A DNA stretch of 64,000 nt from Bacteroides fragilis (GCF_019583405.1 NZ_SZUU01000007.1:1-64000), one strand, 5' to 3'; shown: positions 9,320-17,635, counted from the stretch's first letter. The notes: a model not told the origin generated them from the letters alone. Numbers and translations are program-made.

Positions 9320-10459
9320 ATGGAAAGGAAAAAAATTACATTTGATAGTTTCATACGTGGTTCCATCTGCTGTGCGCTCATTGTGGGATTACTGATACTT
9401 TTTAAAAGGCTCAGCGGCGTACTGCTACCTTTTTTTGTGGCATGGCTTATCGCTTATATGATTTATCCGCTCGTCAAATTTTTCCAGTATAAATTACGCT
9501 TTAAAAGCAGGATCATTTCTATTTTCTGCGCATTGTTCAGCATTACCATAGTAGGAATTGCCATTTTTTACCTTTTAGTGCCCCCAATGCTTGCCGAAAT
9601 AGGACGAATGAACGATCTGTTGGTTACTTATCTGACTAATGGTGCTTATCGTTCCGGAACAGTACCTCCTACTCTTTCGGAATTTATCCACAGGCATATC
9701 GACCTTCAGGCACTGAACCGAATCTTAAGTGAAGAAAATATAATGAATACCATTAAAGAGACTGTTCCTAAACTTTGGGCACTCGTTGCGGAATCTATTA
9801 ATATCCTGTTTAGCGTATTCGCTTCATTCATCATTTTATTATATGTGGTATTCATCTTGCTCGACTATGAATCCATCGCAGAAGGATGGCTTCACCTGTT
9901 ACCAGGCAAATACCGTACCTTTGCATCCAATCTGGTCAATGACATACAGGATGGAATGAATCGCTATTTCCGCGGTCAGGCACTTGTCGCCTTCTGTGTC
10001 GGCATCTTGTTCAGCATTGGGTTTCTGATCATCGACTTTCCGATGGCTATTGCCTTGGGACTTTTCATTGGTGCCCTCAATATGGTTCCATATCTGCAGA
10101 TTATCGGTTTCTTGCCCACCGTCATATTAGCAATCCTAAAAGCTGCTGATACCGGTGAGAATTTCTGGGTAATCCTGGCAGGTGCCCTCGTTGTTTTTAT
10201 TGTTGTTCAAGCCATCCAAGATGGTTTCCTTGTCCCAAGAATCATGGGAAAGATCACAGGGCTCAACCCTGCCATCATTCTTTTATCTCTTTCCATCTGG
10301 GGATCCTTGCTCGGGATGTTAGGTATGATCATAGCACTCCCGCTCACCACCCTAATGCTCTCCTATTATCAACGTTTCATCATCAACAAAGAGAGAATAA
10401 AATACGACACACATGAAATATCTGATAATCAGAAGATAGAAAGAGATGACGAAAAATAA
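9320..10459 (+). CDS. AI-2E family transporter (PerM/TqsA-like permease)
   Basis: 379 residues from MERKKITFDSF; an upstream ATG at 9290 lies in the inverted repeat and is less likely. Seven to eight hydrophobic segments are arranged as in the AI-2E/UPF0118 family: an N-terminal pair (LLILFKRLSGVLLPFFVAW), a soluble middle segment, and a C-terminal half with ALGLFIGALNMVPYLQIIGF and GKITGLNPAIILLSLSIWG, which are strong family signatures. Members have been proposed to export AI-2 (TqsA) or act in Na+/H+ exchange; the substrate here is unknown. It may be cotranscribed with tdk. Confidence 0.9.
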   Translation: MERKKITFDSFIRGSICCALIVGLLILFKRLSGVLLPFFVAWLIAYMIYPLVKFFQYKLRFKSRIISIFCALFSITIVGIAIFYLLVPPMLAEIGRMNDLLVTYLTNGAYRSGTVPPTLSEFIHRHIDLQALNRILSEENIMNTIKETVPKLWALVAESINILFSVFASFIILLYVVFILLDYESIAEGWLHLLPGKYRTFASNLVNDIQDGMNRYFRGQALVAFCVGILFSIGFLIIDFPMAIALGLFIGALNMVPYLQIIGFLPTVILAILKAADTGENFWVILAGALVVFIVVQAIQDGFLVPRIMGKITGLNPAIILLSLSIWGSLLGMLGMIIALPLTTLMLSYYQRFIINKERIKYDTHEISDNQKIERDDEK

Positions 10460-10483
10460 ATGAAACTTTTTTCACCCAAAAGC

Positions 10484-10513
10484 TTGCAGATATAAAAAAA
10501 GTCACTACCTTTG
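10484..10513 (+). promoter_or_regulatory. Promoter of the tRNA-Lys gene
   Basis: CTTG at 10484-10487 (-33) and TACCTTTG at 10506-10513 (-7) are separated by 18 nt, close to the Bacteroides sigma-ABfr consensus. The mature tRNA begins 41 nt after the -7 box. Confidence 0.75.
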
Positions 10514-10553
10514 CACCCGCAATCAGGAAATAACTGATACGCAAATAAGGATT

Positions 10554-10626
10554 GATTCGCTAGCTCAGCAGGTAGAGCACAACACTTTTAATGTTGGGGT
10601 CCTGGGTTCGAGCCCCAGGCGGATCA
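10554..10626 (+). tRNA. tRNA-Lys (anticodon TTT)
   Basis: 73 nt with a full cloverleaf: 7-bp acceptor stem GATTCGC/GCGGATC, D arm GCTC/GAGC, anticodon stem CAACA/TGTTG with loop CTTTTAA (anticodon TTT), and T arm CTGGG-TTCGAGC-CCCAG. The discriminator base is A, and the CCA end is not encoded. The last 13 nt form part of the attachment site of the mobile element that begins here. The tRNA itself is intact because the element restores its 3' end. Confidence 0.97.
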
Positions 10627-10628
10627 CT
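10614..10628 (+). repeat. attL: 15-bp direct repeat at the tRNA-Lys 3' end
   Basis: CCCAGGCGGATCACT overlaps the last 13 nt of tRNA-Lys plus two bases. The identical 15-mer recurs at 30450-30464. The recombinase gene starts about 240 bp inside. Together these mark the left end of an element integrated into the 3' end of the tRNA gene. Confidence 0.92.
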
Positions 10629-10650
10629 GAAAACAAAAGAAAAATCAAGC

Positions 10651-10683
10651 AAATCCCTGATAATCAGACATTATCAGGGATTT
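10651..10683 (+). terminator. Terminator just inside the left end of the element
   Basis: A perfect 14-bp stem (AAATCCCTGATAAT / ATTATCAGGGATTT, 5-nt loop) is followed by CTTTTTT. It replaces the tRNA-Lys terminator displaced to 30467-30496 by integration, and it isolates the recombinase gene from the tRNA promoter. Confidence 0.85.
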
Positions 10684-10733
10684 CTTTTTTCTCCCAAATA
10701 GCAAAAAGGGGTACTTTAAAGCATATTCTCGGT

Positions 10734-10777
10734 GGATAAATCGTGGGACTAAAATCTAATCAAAGAAAGTCCCACGA
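10734..10777. repeat. Left arm-type repeats next to attL
   Basis: GGATAAATCGTGGGA at 10734-10748 recurs with one mismatch inside the right end (30374-30388). TCGTGGGACT (10741-10750) and AGTCCCACGA (10768-10777) form a perfect 10-bp inverted repeat with a 17-nt spacer. Repeats near both att cores are what recombinase arm-type or excisionase binding sites look like. Function is inferred from position only. Confidence 0.6.
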
Positions 10778-10867
10778 ATTTGCATCTTTCTCACTGATTC
10801 ATAGCTTTTTGCATGGTCGTACTTTGGAAGAGAATACATAGATTTGTAACTCTAAAAACGATGTAAA

Positions 10868-12088
10868 ATGGCTAGAAAATCATTTTCTGTTTTGTTCTTT
10901 ATCAAGAAAGCCAAGTTATTAAAGAACGGAGAAGCACCTGTGTGCATGAGAATCACTGTAAACGGCTGTATGGCAGATATTTCTATCAAAAGAAGCTGTC
11001 CTGTAAACTTATGGAATCAGGCAAAAGAGAATTCAAAAGGTAAAGACCGTATGTCGGTGGAACTGAACCACTACTTAGAAATCACACGTTCCCACGTACA
11101 CCAAATTTATAGAGAACTGGAAACTTCCGGTAAGGTTATCACTGTTGATCTTGTGAGAAAGTTATATTATGGTGTGGACGAGGAAAGCAAAACTCTTTTG
11201 CAGGTATTCAGAGAGCATAACGAACAAAGCCGTAAGCTGATCGGCAAAGACTTCGTTAGTAAGACCGTTCAACGGTATGAAACCACTACCCGATATTTGG
11301 AGGAATTTATTAAGAAAGAATATCAGCTATCGGATATTGCTCTGAACAACTTGGAAGCTAACTTTATTTCTAAGTTTGATGCTTTCTTGAAAATCGAAAA
11401 AGGTTGTGCGCAGAACTCGGCTATCACCCGACTAAAGAACTTGAAGAAGATTATCCGCATTGCTTTGGAAAACGATTGGATAAAGAAAGATCCATTCGCT
11501 TACTATCGTTTCAAACTAGAAGAAACTGATCCTGAATTTCTGACAATGGACGAGATTAAAATTATTCTCGCCAAAGAGTTCACCATTAAGCGAGTAGAAC
11601 AGGTACGGGACGTTTTCATTTTTTGCGTTTTTACTGGTTTGGCGTTCAGCGATGTGAAAGACTTATCACCTGAACACTTGGTAAAAGACAATAAAGGGGA
11701 ACTTTGGATAAGGAAGAACCGCCAAAAGACTAAAATCATGTGTAACATTCCTGTGCTACCTGTGGCAGTTTCAATACTTGAAAAGTATAAAAATGTGGCA
11801 GAATGCACTGGAAAACTATTGCCTGTATTGAGCAATCAGCGCATGAACAGTTATTTGAAAGAAATTGCCGATGTGTGCGGAATTCATAAAAATCTTAGCA
11901 CTCATACCGCCCGTCATAGCTATGCCACAAGCATTTGCCTTGCAAATGGCGTGAGTATGGAGAATGTTGCTAAGATGTTAGGTCATGCAGATACTAGCAT
12001 AACAAAACACTATGCAAGGGTATTGGATCAGAATATTTTCAAGGATATGCAAAAAGTAAATAGCTGTTTATCAGAATTAACTATATAA
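10868..12088 (+). CDS. Tyrosine recombinase/integrase of the element
   Basis: 406 residues. An N-terminal arm-binding domain of Bacteroides type (SVLFFIKKAKLLKNGEAPVCMRI) is followed by a SAM-like core-binding domain (residues about 110-200) and a C-terminal catalytic domain. The catalytic box HTARH has His346, Arg349 and His350; GH at 372-373 and the nucleophile Tyr382 (KHYARVL) follow. The first catalytic Arg, normally within a T-G-L-R motif, is Ala259 here (FTGLAFSDVKDL), as is common in Bacteroides recombinases related to IntDOT. It catalyses integration and excision at the tRNA-Lys att sites. A TAGATTTG -7 box lies at 10839-10846. Confidence 0.95.
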   Translation: MARKSFSVLFFIKKAKLLKNGEAPVCMRITVNGCMADISIKRSCPVNLWNQAKENSKGKDRMSVELNHYLEITRSHVHQIYRELETSGKVITVDLVRKLYYGVDEESKTLLQVFREHNEQSRKLIGKDFVSKTVQRYETTTRYLEEFIKKEYQLSDIALNNLEANFISKFDAFLKIEKGCAQNSAITRLKNLKKIIRIALENDWIKKDPFAYYRFKLEETDPEFLTMDEIKIILAKEFTIKRVEQVRDVFIFCVFTGLAFSDVKDLSPEHLVKDNKGELWIRKNRQKTKIMCNIPVLPVAVSILEKYKNVAECTGKLLPVLSNQRMNSYLKEIADVCGIHKNLSTHTARHSYATSICLANGVSMENVAKMLGHADTSITKHYARVLDQNIFKDMQKVNSCLSELTI

Positions 12089-12108
12089 TAAAGGTAATAG
12101 GCAATATA

Positions 12109-12153
12109 GAAAAAGGATTGGGAAGAATGAATTTCATTTTCTCAACCTTTTTC
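12109..12153 (+). terminator. Terminator after the integrase gene; 12154-12373 shows nothing else
   Basis: GAAAAAGG (12109-12116) pairs with CCTTTTTC (12146-12153), extended by a TTGGGA/TCTCAA helix with a bulge, followed by TTTT. The remaining noncoding stretch to 12373 contains no recognisable gene or motif. Confidence 0.65.
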
Positions 12154-12373
12154 TTTTAAGGTAAGTTTTCCAAAACTTCAATATGAAGCATTGACAAAGG
12201 TAAGTTCCGCATTTAGCCTGTTCAAGTCCGAGCCTTCGGTTTGAATAAAAACCTTCCTCTCCATTTCATTCCGAGCGTATTTTTATCCAAAGACTTGCAC
12301 AGACTAAATACTTCACTGGAAAAGTCAATGATTCAAATTAAATTCCGAAAAACAATGTTTTTGGCTTGACAGG

Positions 12374-12667
12374 TTACTCTTTCCAACTTTCAAAGTAGTG
12401 CTTTTGGAGCAGTTTATCAATATCACTCTGACGGTAGATGATTTTACCTTTTATCTGGATAAAGGGGATTAGACCTGTATCTCGCCATTCTTGCAGGGTT
12501 CGCAAACTGACATTCAGTTTCTTGGAAACTTCATGGTTGGAAAGAAAGCGCTCCCCATTCAGATGGGGCTTGTAATGCTTTACAATGGATTTAATACCGT
12601 TCAGCATCGAATCAAGCGAAGAAATAAATTCTTTGACTTGCGGAGTATCTTTATTTATTAGTTCCAT
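12374..12667 (-). CDS. Excisionase-like helix-turn-helix protein
   Basis: 97 residues. After a helical N-terminus comes a MerR/excisionase-type winged helix, LSNHEVSKKLNVSLRTLQEWRDTGLIPFIQIKGKIIYRQSDIDKLL, with the typical order of recognition helix, basic wing and 'IYRQSDI' strand. Such proteins are standard in Bacteroides mobile elements, where they act as excisionases or regulators of excision. Its place next to the integrase supports this. DNA-binding specificity is unknown. Confidence 0.8.
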   Translation of the reverse strand: MELINKDTPQVKEFISSLDSMLNGIKSIVKHYKPHLNGERFLSNHEVSKKLNVSLRTLQEWRDTGLIPFIQIKGKIIYRQSDIDKLLQKHYFESWKE

Positions 12668-12720
12668 GATTGAAAGATTGTTTTATTGAAATATTGATTT
12701 CAAGATTGCTATATGGCTGG

Positions 12721-13014
12721 TTAGTTACGCAGATAGTCACCAAGTGATGAAATGCTAAGTACATCTTTTACCGGATCATAATCTATATAGAGCAGTTTGG
12801 ATGCTGTGGCAATAAAATACTGGCTACCATCTTGTTGTATCTCATAAGTAGCGGGTGAAGCTTGTTTAGTGGTTTCCGATACATATATAATAGAAAGAAG
12901 GTACTCTTTATCGCTCCGATAAATGATTATCGTAGGATTCAGATTAACGCTTTCCCATGTGCCGACAATGGAAAACAGGTTAAAAGACGGATAATCTTTT
13001 TTAATTCTTTTCAT
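12721..13014 (-). CDS. DUF3876-like small protein
   Basis: 97 residues from MKRIKKDYPSFNLF. A longer frame to 13131 is open, but the shorter start overlaps the upstream gene's stop by 14 bp, as expected for translational coupling. Sequence such as VGTWESVNLNPTIIIYRSD and IDYDPVKDVLSISSLGDYL resembles the DUF3876 proteins that accompany HTH proteins in Bacteroides conjugative elements. No catalytic residues or signal peptide are seen. Function unknown; association with mobile elements is the main clue. Confidence 0.65.
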   Translation of the reverse strand: MKRIKKDYPSFNLFSIVGTWESVNLNPTIIIYRSDKEYLLSIIYVSETTKQASPATYEIQQDGSQYFIATASKLLYIDYDPVKDVLSISSLGDYLRN

Positions 13015-13315
13015 AAGACGTGGTTTGTTTGGGTGATTGATTCTGTATTTCACTGTCCGCAATAATTCTTTCAATATCGGAAGACTTATAATAAATCTTG
13101 CTGCCGATTTGAGAATAAGCCAGCCGTCCACTACTTCGGTAATATTGCAGTGTTCGTTTACTAAAACCTAACAACAGGCACACTTCTTGACTATCCAGCC
13201 AGTTTTCTACTTTCTGGGTATGAGTACTGCACAAACTTTCTATTCGTTTGGCAAACTCGGTGAACCGTTCGCAGATATACGAAAAAGTTCTTTTTTCAAT
13301 GGTTACTACTTCCAT
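13001..13315 (-). CDS. Helix-turn-helix (excisionase-type) protein
   Basis: 104 residues from MEVVTIEKRTFSY. The HTH is WLDSQEVCLLLGFSKRTLQYYRSSGRLAYSQIGSKIYYKSSDIERII, a MerR/excisionase-type winged helix like those at 12374 and 17105. It is translationally coupled to the DUF3876-like gene. In related elements such pairs regulate excision or transfer. The start was chosen over an ATG at 13384 because the extra residues do not look conserved. Confidence 0.78.
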   Translation of the reverse strand: MEVVTIEKRTFSYICERFTEFAKRIESLCSTHTQKVENWLDSQEVCLLLGFSKRTLQYYRSSGRLAYSQIGSKIYYKSSDIERIIADSEIQNQSPKQTTSYEKN

Positions 13316-13511
13316 ACTTTTAATTTTTAATGGTTTATAAAACGTGTTGATTCTATTTTCATCGGCAAATGAAAGAAGAATCAAGAGACGTTTTAAAAAC
13401 TGTCTGGAAGTGGTGAGATTTGACTATTGCTGGCTTCTTATTGAAATAAGAAAACAGATAAATAGTATATATGTTATCGCTGAAATATATTAGATTAAGA
13501 ATAGATACGCA

Positions 13512-14354
13512 TCATATTGCCTTATTATTTTTTCTGAAACTTGAAGGACTACAGCCTTTGTTTTTTCTAAAGAATTTACTCAAATGGCTTTCATCGGTAA
13601 ATCCTAGTTCTTCGGCAATCTCATTTATTCTCATTTGACTATGTAACAATCTGCTTTCGACCAATTTTAGTTTATAGCTTAATATGTATTGCTGCATTGT
13701 TTCGTTGGTGTGCTTTTTTATATAACGTCCCAAGTAACTTTCAGATATACCAAAATGCTGACTGATTTCTTTTGCTCTAATTTTACCTGTTTGATAGATA
13801 TTTGCTTGGATATATTGAAGAATATCGAGAGACTTATCATCTGAACATTCATCGACTTGTTGAGGTAAAAACATAGCTATATTTCTTGCCACAACAATAA
13901 TTATAGTATTTATCAACTGCGTGATAATCTCTTTACTATACAGATTCCGATTTACATACTCCCGAATAATTGCTTCAATCATTGGTTTCACTAATAACTT
14001 ATCCACCTTATTTCTAAGGATGCAACCCGGTTGATGATTTGCATGTTGTAAAATAAATTCTAATCTCTGGATGTTCTCTGAACCAAATATGGCTGAATGT
14101 ATATAGATGTCATTAAACTTGATGTTAATGAATTTTGTAGTTGTGTGAATCTCAAAGGAATGAGAATCATTTGGAGTTATCAAGAACAAGTGTCCATCAT
14201 GATATGGGAACATACTATTGTTAATCCATTGAATACCTGTTCCTGTTAAGATGTAGACTAGTTCAAAAAAAGTATGCTCATGCTCAGTTAATAACGATTC
14301 ACTATGCTCGTTAAAGCTGATCTCAAATGGTTGATGAAGATTTTCTTTTTTCAT
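13512..14354 (-). CDS. AraC-family transcriptional regulator (cupin plus HTH)
   Basis: 280 residues. The N-terminal half is a cupin-like sensor (HEHTFFELVYILTGTGIQWINN, then HLFLITPNDSHSFEIHT) and the C-terminal 100 residues are a double-HTH AraC domain (AKEISQHFGISESYLGRYIKKH; INEIAEELGFTDESHLSKFFRKNKGCSPSSFRK). It is divergent from the nitroreductase-acetyltransferase-phosphatase operon with a 109-bp shared intergenic region containing a perfect inverted repeat, so it most likely controls that operon. The effector is unknown. Confidence 0.9.
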   Translation of the reverse strand: MKKENLHQPFEISFNEHSESLLTEHEHTFFELVYILTGTGIQWINNSMFPYHDGHLFLITPNDSHSFEIHTTTKFINIKFNDIYIHSAIFGSENIQRLEFILQHANHQPGCILRNKVDKLLVKPMIEAIIREYVNRNLYSKEIITQLINTIIIVVARNIAMFLPQQVDECSDDKSLDILQYIQANIYQTGKIRAKEISQHFGISESYLGRYIKKHTNETMQQYILSYKLKLVESRLLHSQMRINEIAEELGFTDESHLSKFFRKNKGCSPSSFRKNNKAI

Positions 14355-14382
14355 ACCTCAAATATAACACATAAAGCGGAAT

Positions 14383-14439
14383 TATACCAATATAGCGAAA
14401 ATATATACCTATATTTAGAATAAAATAGGTATAACTTTG
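14383..14439 (+). promoter_or_regulatory. Promoter and candidate AraC operator for the nitroreductase operon
   Basis: TAACTTTG at 14432-14439 is a -7 element. TATACCTAT (14404-14412) and ATAGGTATA (14425-14433) form a perfect 9-bp inverted repeat, 12-nt spacer, covering the -33 region and touching the -7 box. A further TATACC half-site is at 14383-14388. Its position between the divergent regulator and operon makes it the obvious operator candidate. Confidence 0.6.
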
Positions 14440-14463
14440 CCATAAATCAAAATTAGATTACTT

Positions 14464-14973
14464 ATGAACTTTTTAGAACTATCAAAACAACGTTATTCAG
14501 CAAGAAACTATTCTTCTGATATGATTGAGCAAGAAAAACTCGACTACATCTTAGAATGTGCCCGTTTTGCTCCTTCTGCTGTAAACTATCAACCTTGGCA
14601 CTTTTTTGTCGTAAAAAGTAATAAACCCAAACTACTGATTCAACAATCTTATCCACGTGAATGGTTTACCGAAGCTCCACTCTATATTGTAGTTTGTGCT
14701 GACAATTCAATATCTTGGGTGAGAAAATCAGACAATAAGAACCATGCAGATATTGATGCAGCAATAGCGACTGAACATATTTGTTTAGCCGCAGCAGAAC
14801 AAGGATTAGGTAGCTGCTGGGTATGTAATTTCGATCCTGATATGCTAAAGGATAATCTTCATTTATCTCCCAATATGTACCCTGTGGCAATTATTTCATT
14901 AGGTTATGTAAAACAACCACCTGAAAAATCATCTAAAAGAAAAGATATAACCGAAATAGTTTCAATCTTATAA
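14464..14973 (+). CDS. Nitroreductase-family FMN oxidoreductase
   Basis: 169 residues. Family features are the N-terminal RYSARNYSSD (FMN phosphate contacts), FAPSAVNYQPWHFFVV (the S-x-x-N-x-Q-P-W motif), ADIDAAIATEHICLAAAEQGLGSCWV (dimer helix and flavin loop) and the C-terminal ISLGYVKQPP. The length fits small nitroreductases that use NAD(P)H to reduce nitro compounds, quinones or other electrophiles. First gene of a three-gene operon under the AraC regulator; physiological substrate unknown. Confidence 0.9.
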   Translation: MNFLELSKQRYSARNYSSDMIEQEKLDYILECARFAPSAVNYQPWHFFVVKSNKPKLLIQQSYPREWFTEAPLYIVVCADNSISWVRKSDNKNHADIDAAIATEHICLAAAEQGLGSCWVCNFDPDMLKDNLHLSPNMYPVAIISLGYVKQPPEKSSKRKDITEIVSIL

Positions 14974-14986
14974 AAATGTAACAATT

Positions 14987-15592
14987 ATGAAAACAGAAAT
15001 GGAAAAATGTCTGGCTGGTGAATGGTATGATTGTCATAACCAAGTTTTCTTGGATTTAAAGACCCGAACACATAAGTTATTAATAAAATATAATTCATTA
15101 CCTTATGAGGATAAAGAAGAAAAACACAGCTTGCTAAAAAAGATACTAGGTAGTATCGGAATGAAAGTTTCGGTTGCCAGTCCATTTATTTGTGATTATG
15201 GCTGCAATATACATATAGGGGATAATGTTACTGTAAATACTGGTTGTACCTTTGTGGATTGTAATAAAATCACTATCGGAAGTAATGTTCTTATTGCCCC
15301 TAATGTTCAGCTTTATACAGCAACTCACCCTATTGATTTAGATGAACGGCTAGCGCCTGTTGAAACAGAAGATGGAATAAAACGAGTTCGCCGCACTTAC
15401 GCTTTGCCTATTACAATTGAGGATGGATGCTGGATTGGTGGAGGTGTAATAATCCTTCCCGGAATAACAATTGGGTACGGTAGTGTAATTGGAGCAGGTA
15501 GTGTTGTTACAAAAGATATTCCGGCAAATAGTTTAGCCGTTGGAAATCCATGTAAAGTGATACGTCAAATCAATCAAACTAAGAAACTATGA
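14987..15592 (+). CDS. Sugar O-acetyltransferase (LacA/Maa/NodL-like, left-handed beta-helix)
   Basis: 201 residues. An N-terminal helical cap (MEKCLAGEWYDCHNQVFLDLK) precedes hexapeptide repeats (ITIGSNVLIAPNVQLYTATHPID, with the likely catalytic His; then IGGGVIILPGITIGYGSVIGAGSVVTKDIPANSLAVGNPCKVIR). These are typical of acetyl-CoA-dependent maltose/galactoside acetyltransferases, active as trimers in the cytoplasm. It starts 13 bp after the nitroreductase and its stop overlaps the HAD start, so the operon is tight. The acceptor could be a sugar or a xenobiotic. Confidence 0.9.
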   Translation: MKTEMEKCLAGEWYDCHNQVFLDLKTRTHKLLIKYNSLPYEDKEEKHSLLKKILGSIGMKVSVASPFICDYGCNIHIGDNVTVNTGCTFVDCNKITIGSNVLIAPNVQLYTATHPIDLDERLAPVETEDGIKRVRRTYALPITIEDGCWIGGGVIILPGITIGYGSVIGAGSVVTKDIPANSLAVGNPCKVIRQINQTKKL

Positions 15593-16239
15593 TAAAATTG
15601 GTCGCTTTTGATTTGGATGGTACAATTGCCGATACAATCCCAATGTGTATCGAAGCCTTTAAGCAGGCAGTATCTCCCTATGCATCAAAAATATTGTCAG
15701 AAGATGATATTGTGAAAACATTCAGACTTAATGAAGAGGGAATGATTAAAGAGGTCGTTTCAGAAGATTGGGAAAAAGCTCTGATTGATTTTTATGTGAT
15801 ATACAAAGAAATGCACACAGTCTACATTCAACCATTTGTGGGGATAAGAGAATTGATAACAGAGTTGAAGGAGAACTCAATTATTGTATCTTTAATAACA
15901 GGTAAAGGTCAAAGGAGTTGTGATATTACGCTTCGCCATTTTGAAATGGAAGCTCTTTTTGATAGTATTTCAATCGGATCGCCAGATAGAAACACAAAAG
16001 CGGAATCAATGACGGAACTAATGTCAAAATATAATATCCAACCAGCAGAAATGGTATATGTTGGAGATGAATTTTCCGATATTACCGCTTGTAGTAAAGT
16101 TGGAATACAATGCTTATCTGCTGCATGGATAGCCTCGCTCTCAAAAATGAAGAAATTAGAAAAGGAAAATCAAGGATATGTGTTTAGTTCTATCAAATCA
16201 CTTCATTCTTTTCTAAAGAAAGAAGCTCATTTAGTTTAG
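15589..16239 (+). CDS. HAD-superfamily phosphatase (phosphoglycolate phosphatase-like)
   Basis: 216 residues. Motif I is AFDLDGTIADT, motif II is SLITGKG, the conserved Lys follows in NTKAESM and motif III/IV is MVYVGDEFSDITACSKVG. A helical cap lies between motifs I and II, as in subfamily I (Gph, PgmB). It overlaps the acetyltransferase stop by 4 bp. Substrate unknown; the operon pairs a reductase, an acetyltransferase and a phosphatase, which would suit detoxification or metabolite repair, but this is a guess. Confidence 0.88.
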   Translation: MIKLVAFDLDGTIADTIPMCIEAFKQAVSPYASKILSEDDIVKTFRLNEEGMIKEVVSEDWEKALIDFYVIYKEMHTVYIQPFVGIRELITELKENSIIVSLITGKGQRSCDITLRHFEMEALFDSISIGSPDRNTKAESMTELMSKYNIQPAEMVYVGDEFSDITACSKVGIQCLSAAWIASLSKMKKLEKENQGYVFSSIKSLHSFLKKEAHLV

Positions 16240-16305
16240 ATTCATATTCGTAGATTGATTTTAGTATTTTCTGGCATAATGGATATTTATTGGTAATATA
16301 AAAGC

Positions 16306-16975
16306 ATGAAATCAGACGTTAAGTCTTTCTATATAATACTTACCATTAAAATTATGCTTATGAATGTATTGTTAAACATGAGGATGTTCGGACTATTCTC
16401 TGAAACCTCACAAGAAGTAACTAATAATGAAATGCAAGAAGCCTATGGCGAATTTGTTGAACAGATTAGAACTATAAGTAATGGAAATGATTATTCAACT
16501 ACTTATCGAATTCTTGCAGCTACCCGTATCGAGATAGCTTTACTTGAAACAATACCTCTTTACGGGCAGGGGGAAAAATGCGCTTAAAAAGCTGTTCATA
16601 CAAAAGGTACAGGCTACTATTACCGCAGAAATGGAACTGCTGAATCTAAAAATTCAGTACCCCAGCCAATTTCAAAATAGAATAAGCAGCCTTCCACCTT
16701 CACCACTCTATTTGACCGACAATACCAACCTAGTTGAAATCATGGAGTTGATTAGTGGACTATTCCTATCACAAAGAGTAGTAACCCATGCCGGAACAAA
16801 ATCACCATTAACAGAAATTGGGAGAGCATTTGAACACCTCTTTAATATCAAATTAGGAGATGTTCACAAGAAACACGAAAGCGTCATAAAGCGCAAGCCA
16901 TCTAAAGCAACTGAATTTTTAGATACACTTCGCAAAGCTATTGCCGAAGAAAGTAAAAAGAAAGGCTATCTATAA
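16306..16975 (+). pseudogene. RteC-like regulator, split by a frameshift
   Basis: Two overlapping frames together make one RteC-like protein. The first (from 16306, or the ATG at 16360) runs to a stop at 16587. The second carries on through NALKKLFIQKV to the RteC-like C-terminus (VEIMELISGLFLSQRVVTHAG, then IGRAFEHLFNIKLGDVHKKHE, then ATEFLDTLRKAI) and stops at 16975. Removing one G from the five-G run at 16569-16573 would restore one frame. RteC in CTnDOT activates excision genes in response to tetracycline. Here it is probably inactive unless ribosomal or polymerase slippage occurs at the GGGGGAAAAA run. Confidence 0.72.
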
Positions 16976-17104
16976 ATCAGGAACTTACCAACAATTGTTA
17001 GGGGAGTAGATATACTACACCCCTAACTTATTTGCATCCATTTACCGTACTTTGCTTCATCAATCGATTGAAAATAATAATGTTGAACTAAAAAATGAAG
17101 CAAA

Positions 17105-17437
17105 ATGTATATAGACAATGAAAACTTCGAGAAGTGGATGGAAAAGCTATCCAAAAAACTCACCGTAATCGGACAAGATTTGAAATCTCTTATCAATACT
17201 GATACAGTACTAGATGATAATGAGAAGATTCTTGATAATCAGGATTTAGCGTTTCTCCTGAAAGTATCTTTCCGAACTCTTCAACGCTACAGAGTAAATA
17301 ATCAACTTCCTTATTTCACTATCGGAAGGAAAACCTATTATCGGGCTGTAGATATTCGAGCTTTTGTTCGTGAACGTGCCGATTCTCAAACCTACAAACG
17401 GTTTGAAAAAGACAATCAGTTGACAAATCAGCCCTGA
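17105..17437 (+). CDS. Helix-turn-helix domain protein
   Basis: 110 residues. A helical N-terminus is followed by an excisionase-type winged helix, NQDLAFLLKVSFRTLQRYRVNNQLPYFTIGRKTYYRAVDIRAFVRER. This is the third such protein in the element and resembles those at 12374 and 13001. Placed between the rteC remnant and the mobilisation region, it may regulate mobilisation or excision. Confidence 0.8.
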   Translation: MYIDNENFEKWMEKLSKKLTVIGQDLKSLINTDTVLDDNEKILDNQDLAFLLKVSFRTLQRYRVNNQLPYFTIGRKTYYRAVDIRAFVRERADSQTYKRFEKDNQLTNQP

Positions 17438-17495
17438 TAGCAAAACGCAGTAGAGGGAAGAAGCCTGTGTGCGGGCTATTTCTTTGTGTTGTCAC

Positions 17496-17635
17496 CTCGA
17501 TTTAACAGAAACTGCTTCACCTAGCGATTCAGCCCGTTTCGCTAAATCGAGCAAGAGGGAACTGGACAAGTCCTGTTCTTCCCTCTTGCCCTGCGGGGCA
17601 AAGCCTTCGGCTTTAGCGTGTTACAAGAACACGCT
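17496..17635. other. Candidate oriT: cluster of four inverted repeats
   Basis: In the 284-bp gene-free gap before the mobilisation genes: CTCGATTTA/TAAATCGAG (17496-17504, 17543-17551) enclosing TAGCGA/TCGCTA (17522-17527, 17539-17544); GCAAGAGGGA/TCCCTCTTGC (17551-17560, 17580-17589) enclosing GGAC/GTCC; AAGCC/GGCTT (17601-17613); and AGCGTGTT/AACACGCT (17615-17622, 17628-17635). All are perfect. Dense hairpins immediately upstream of a relaxase are the usual appearance of an origin of transfer. The nick site cannot be assigned. Confidence 0.65.

Noticed and set aside
10554..10626. Possibility that the tRNA-Lys gene is disrupted by the insertion
   Set aside because: The cloverleaf is complete to the discriminator base; the element carries the 3' end of the tRNA and restores it.
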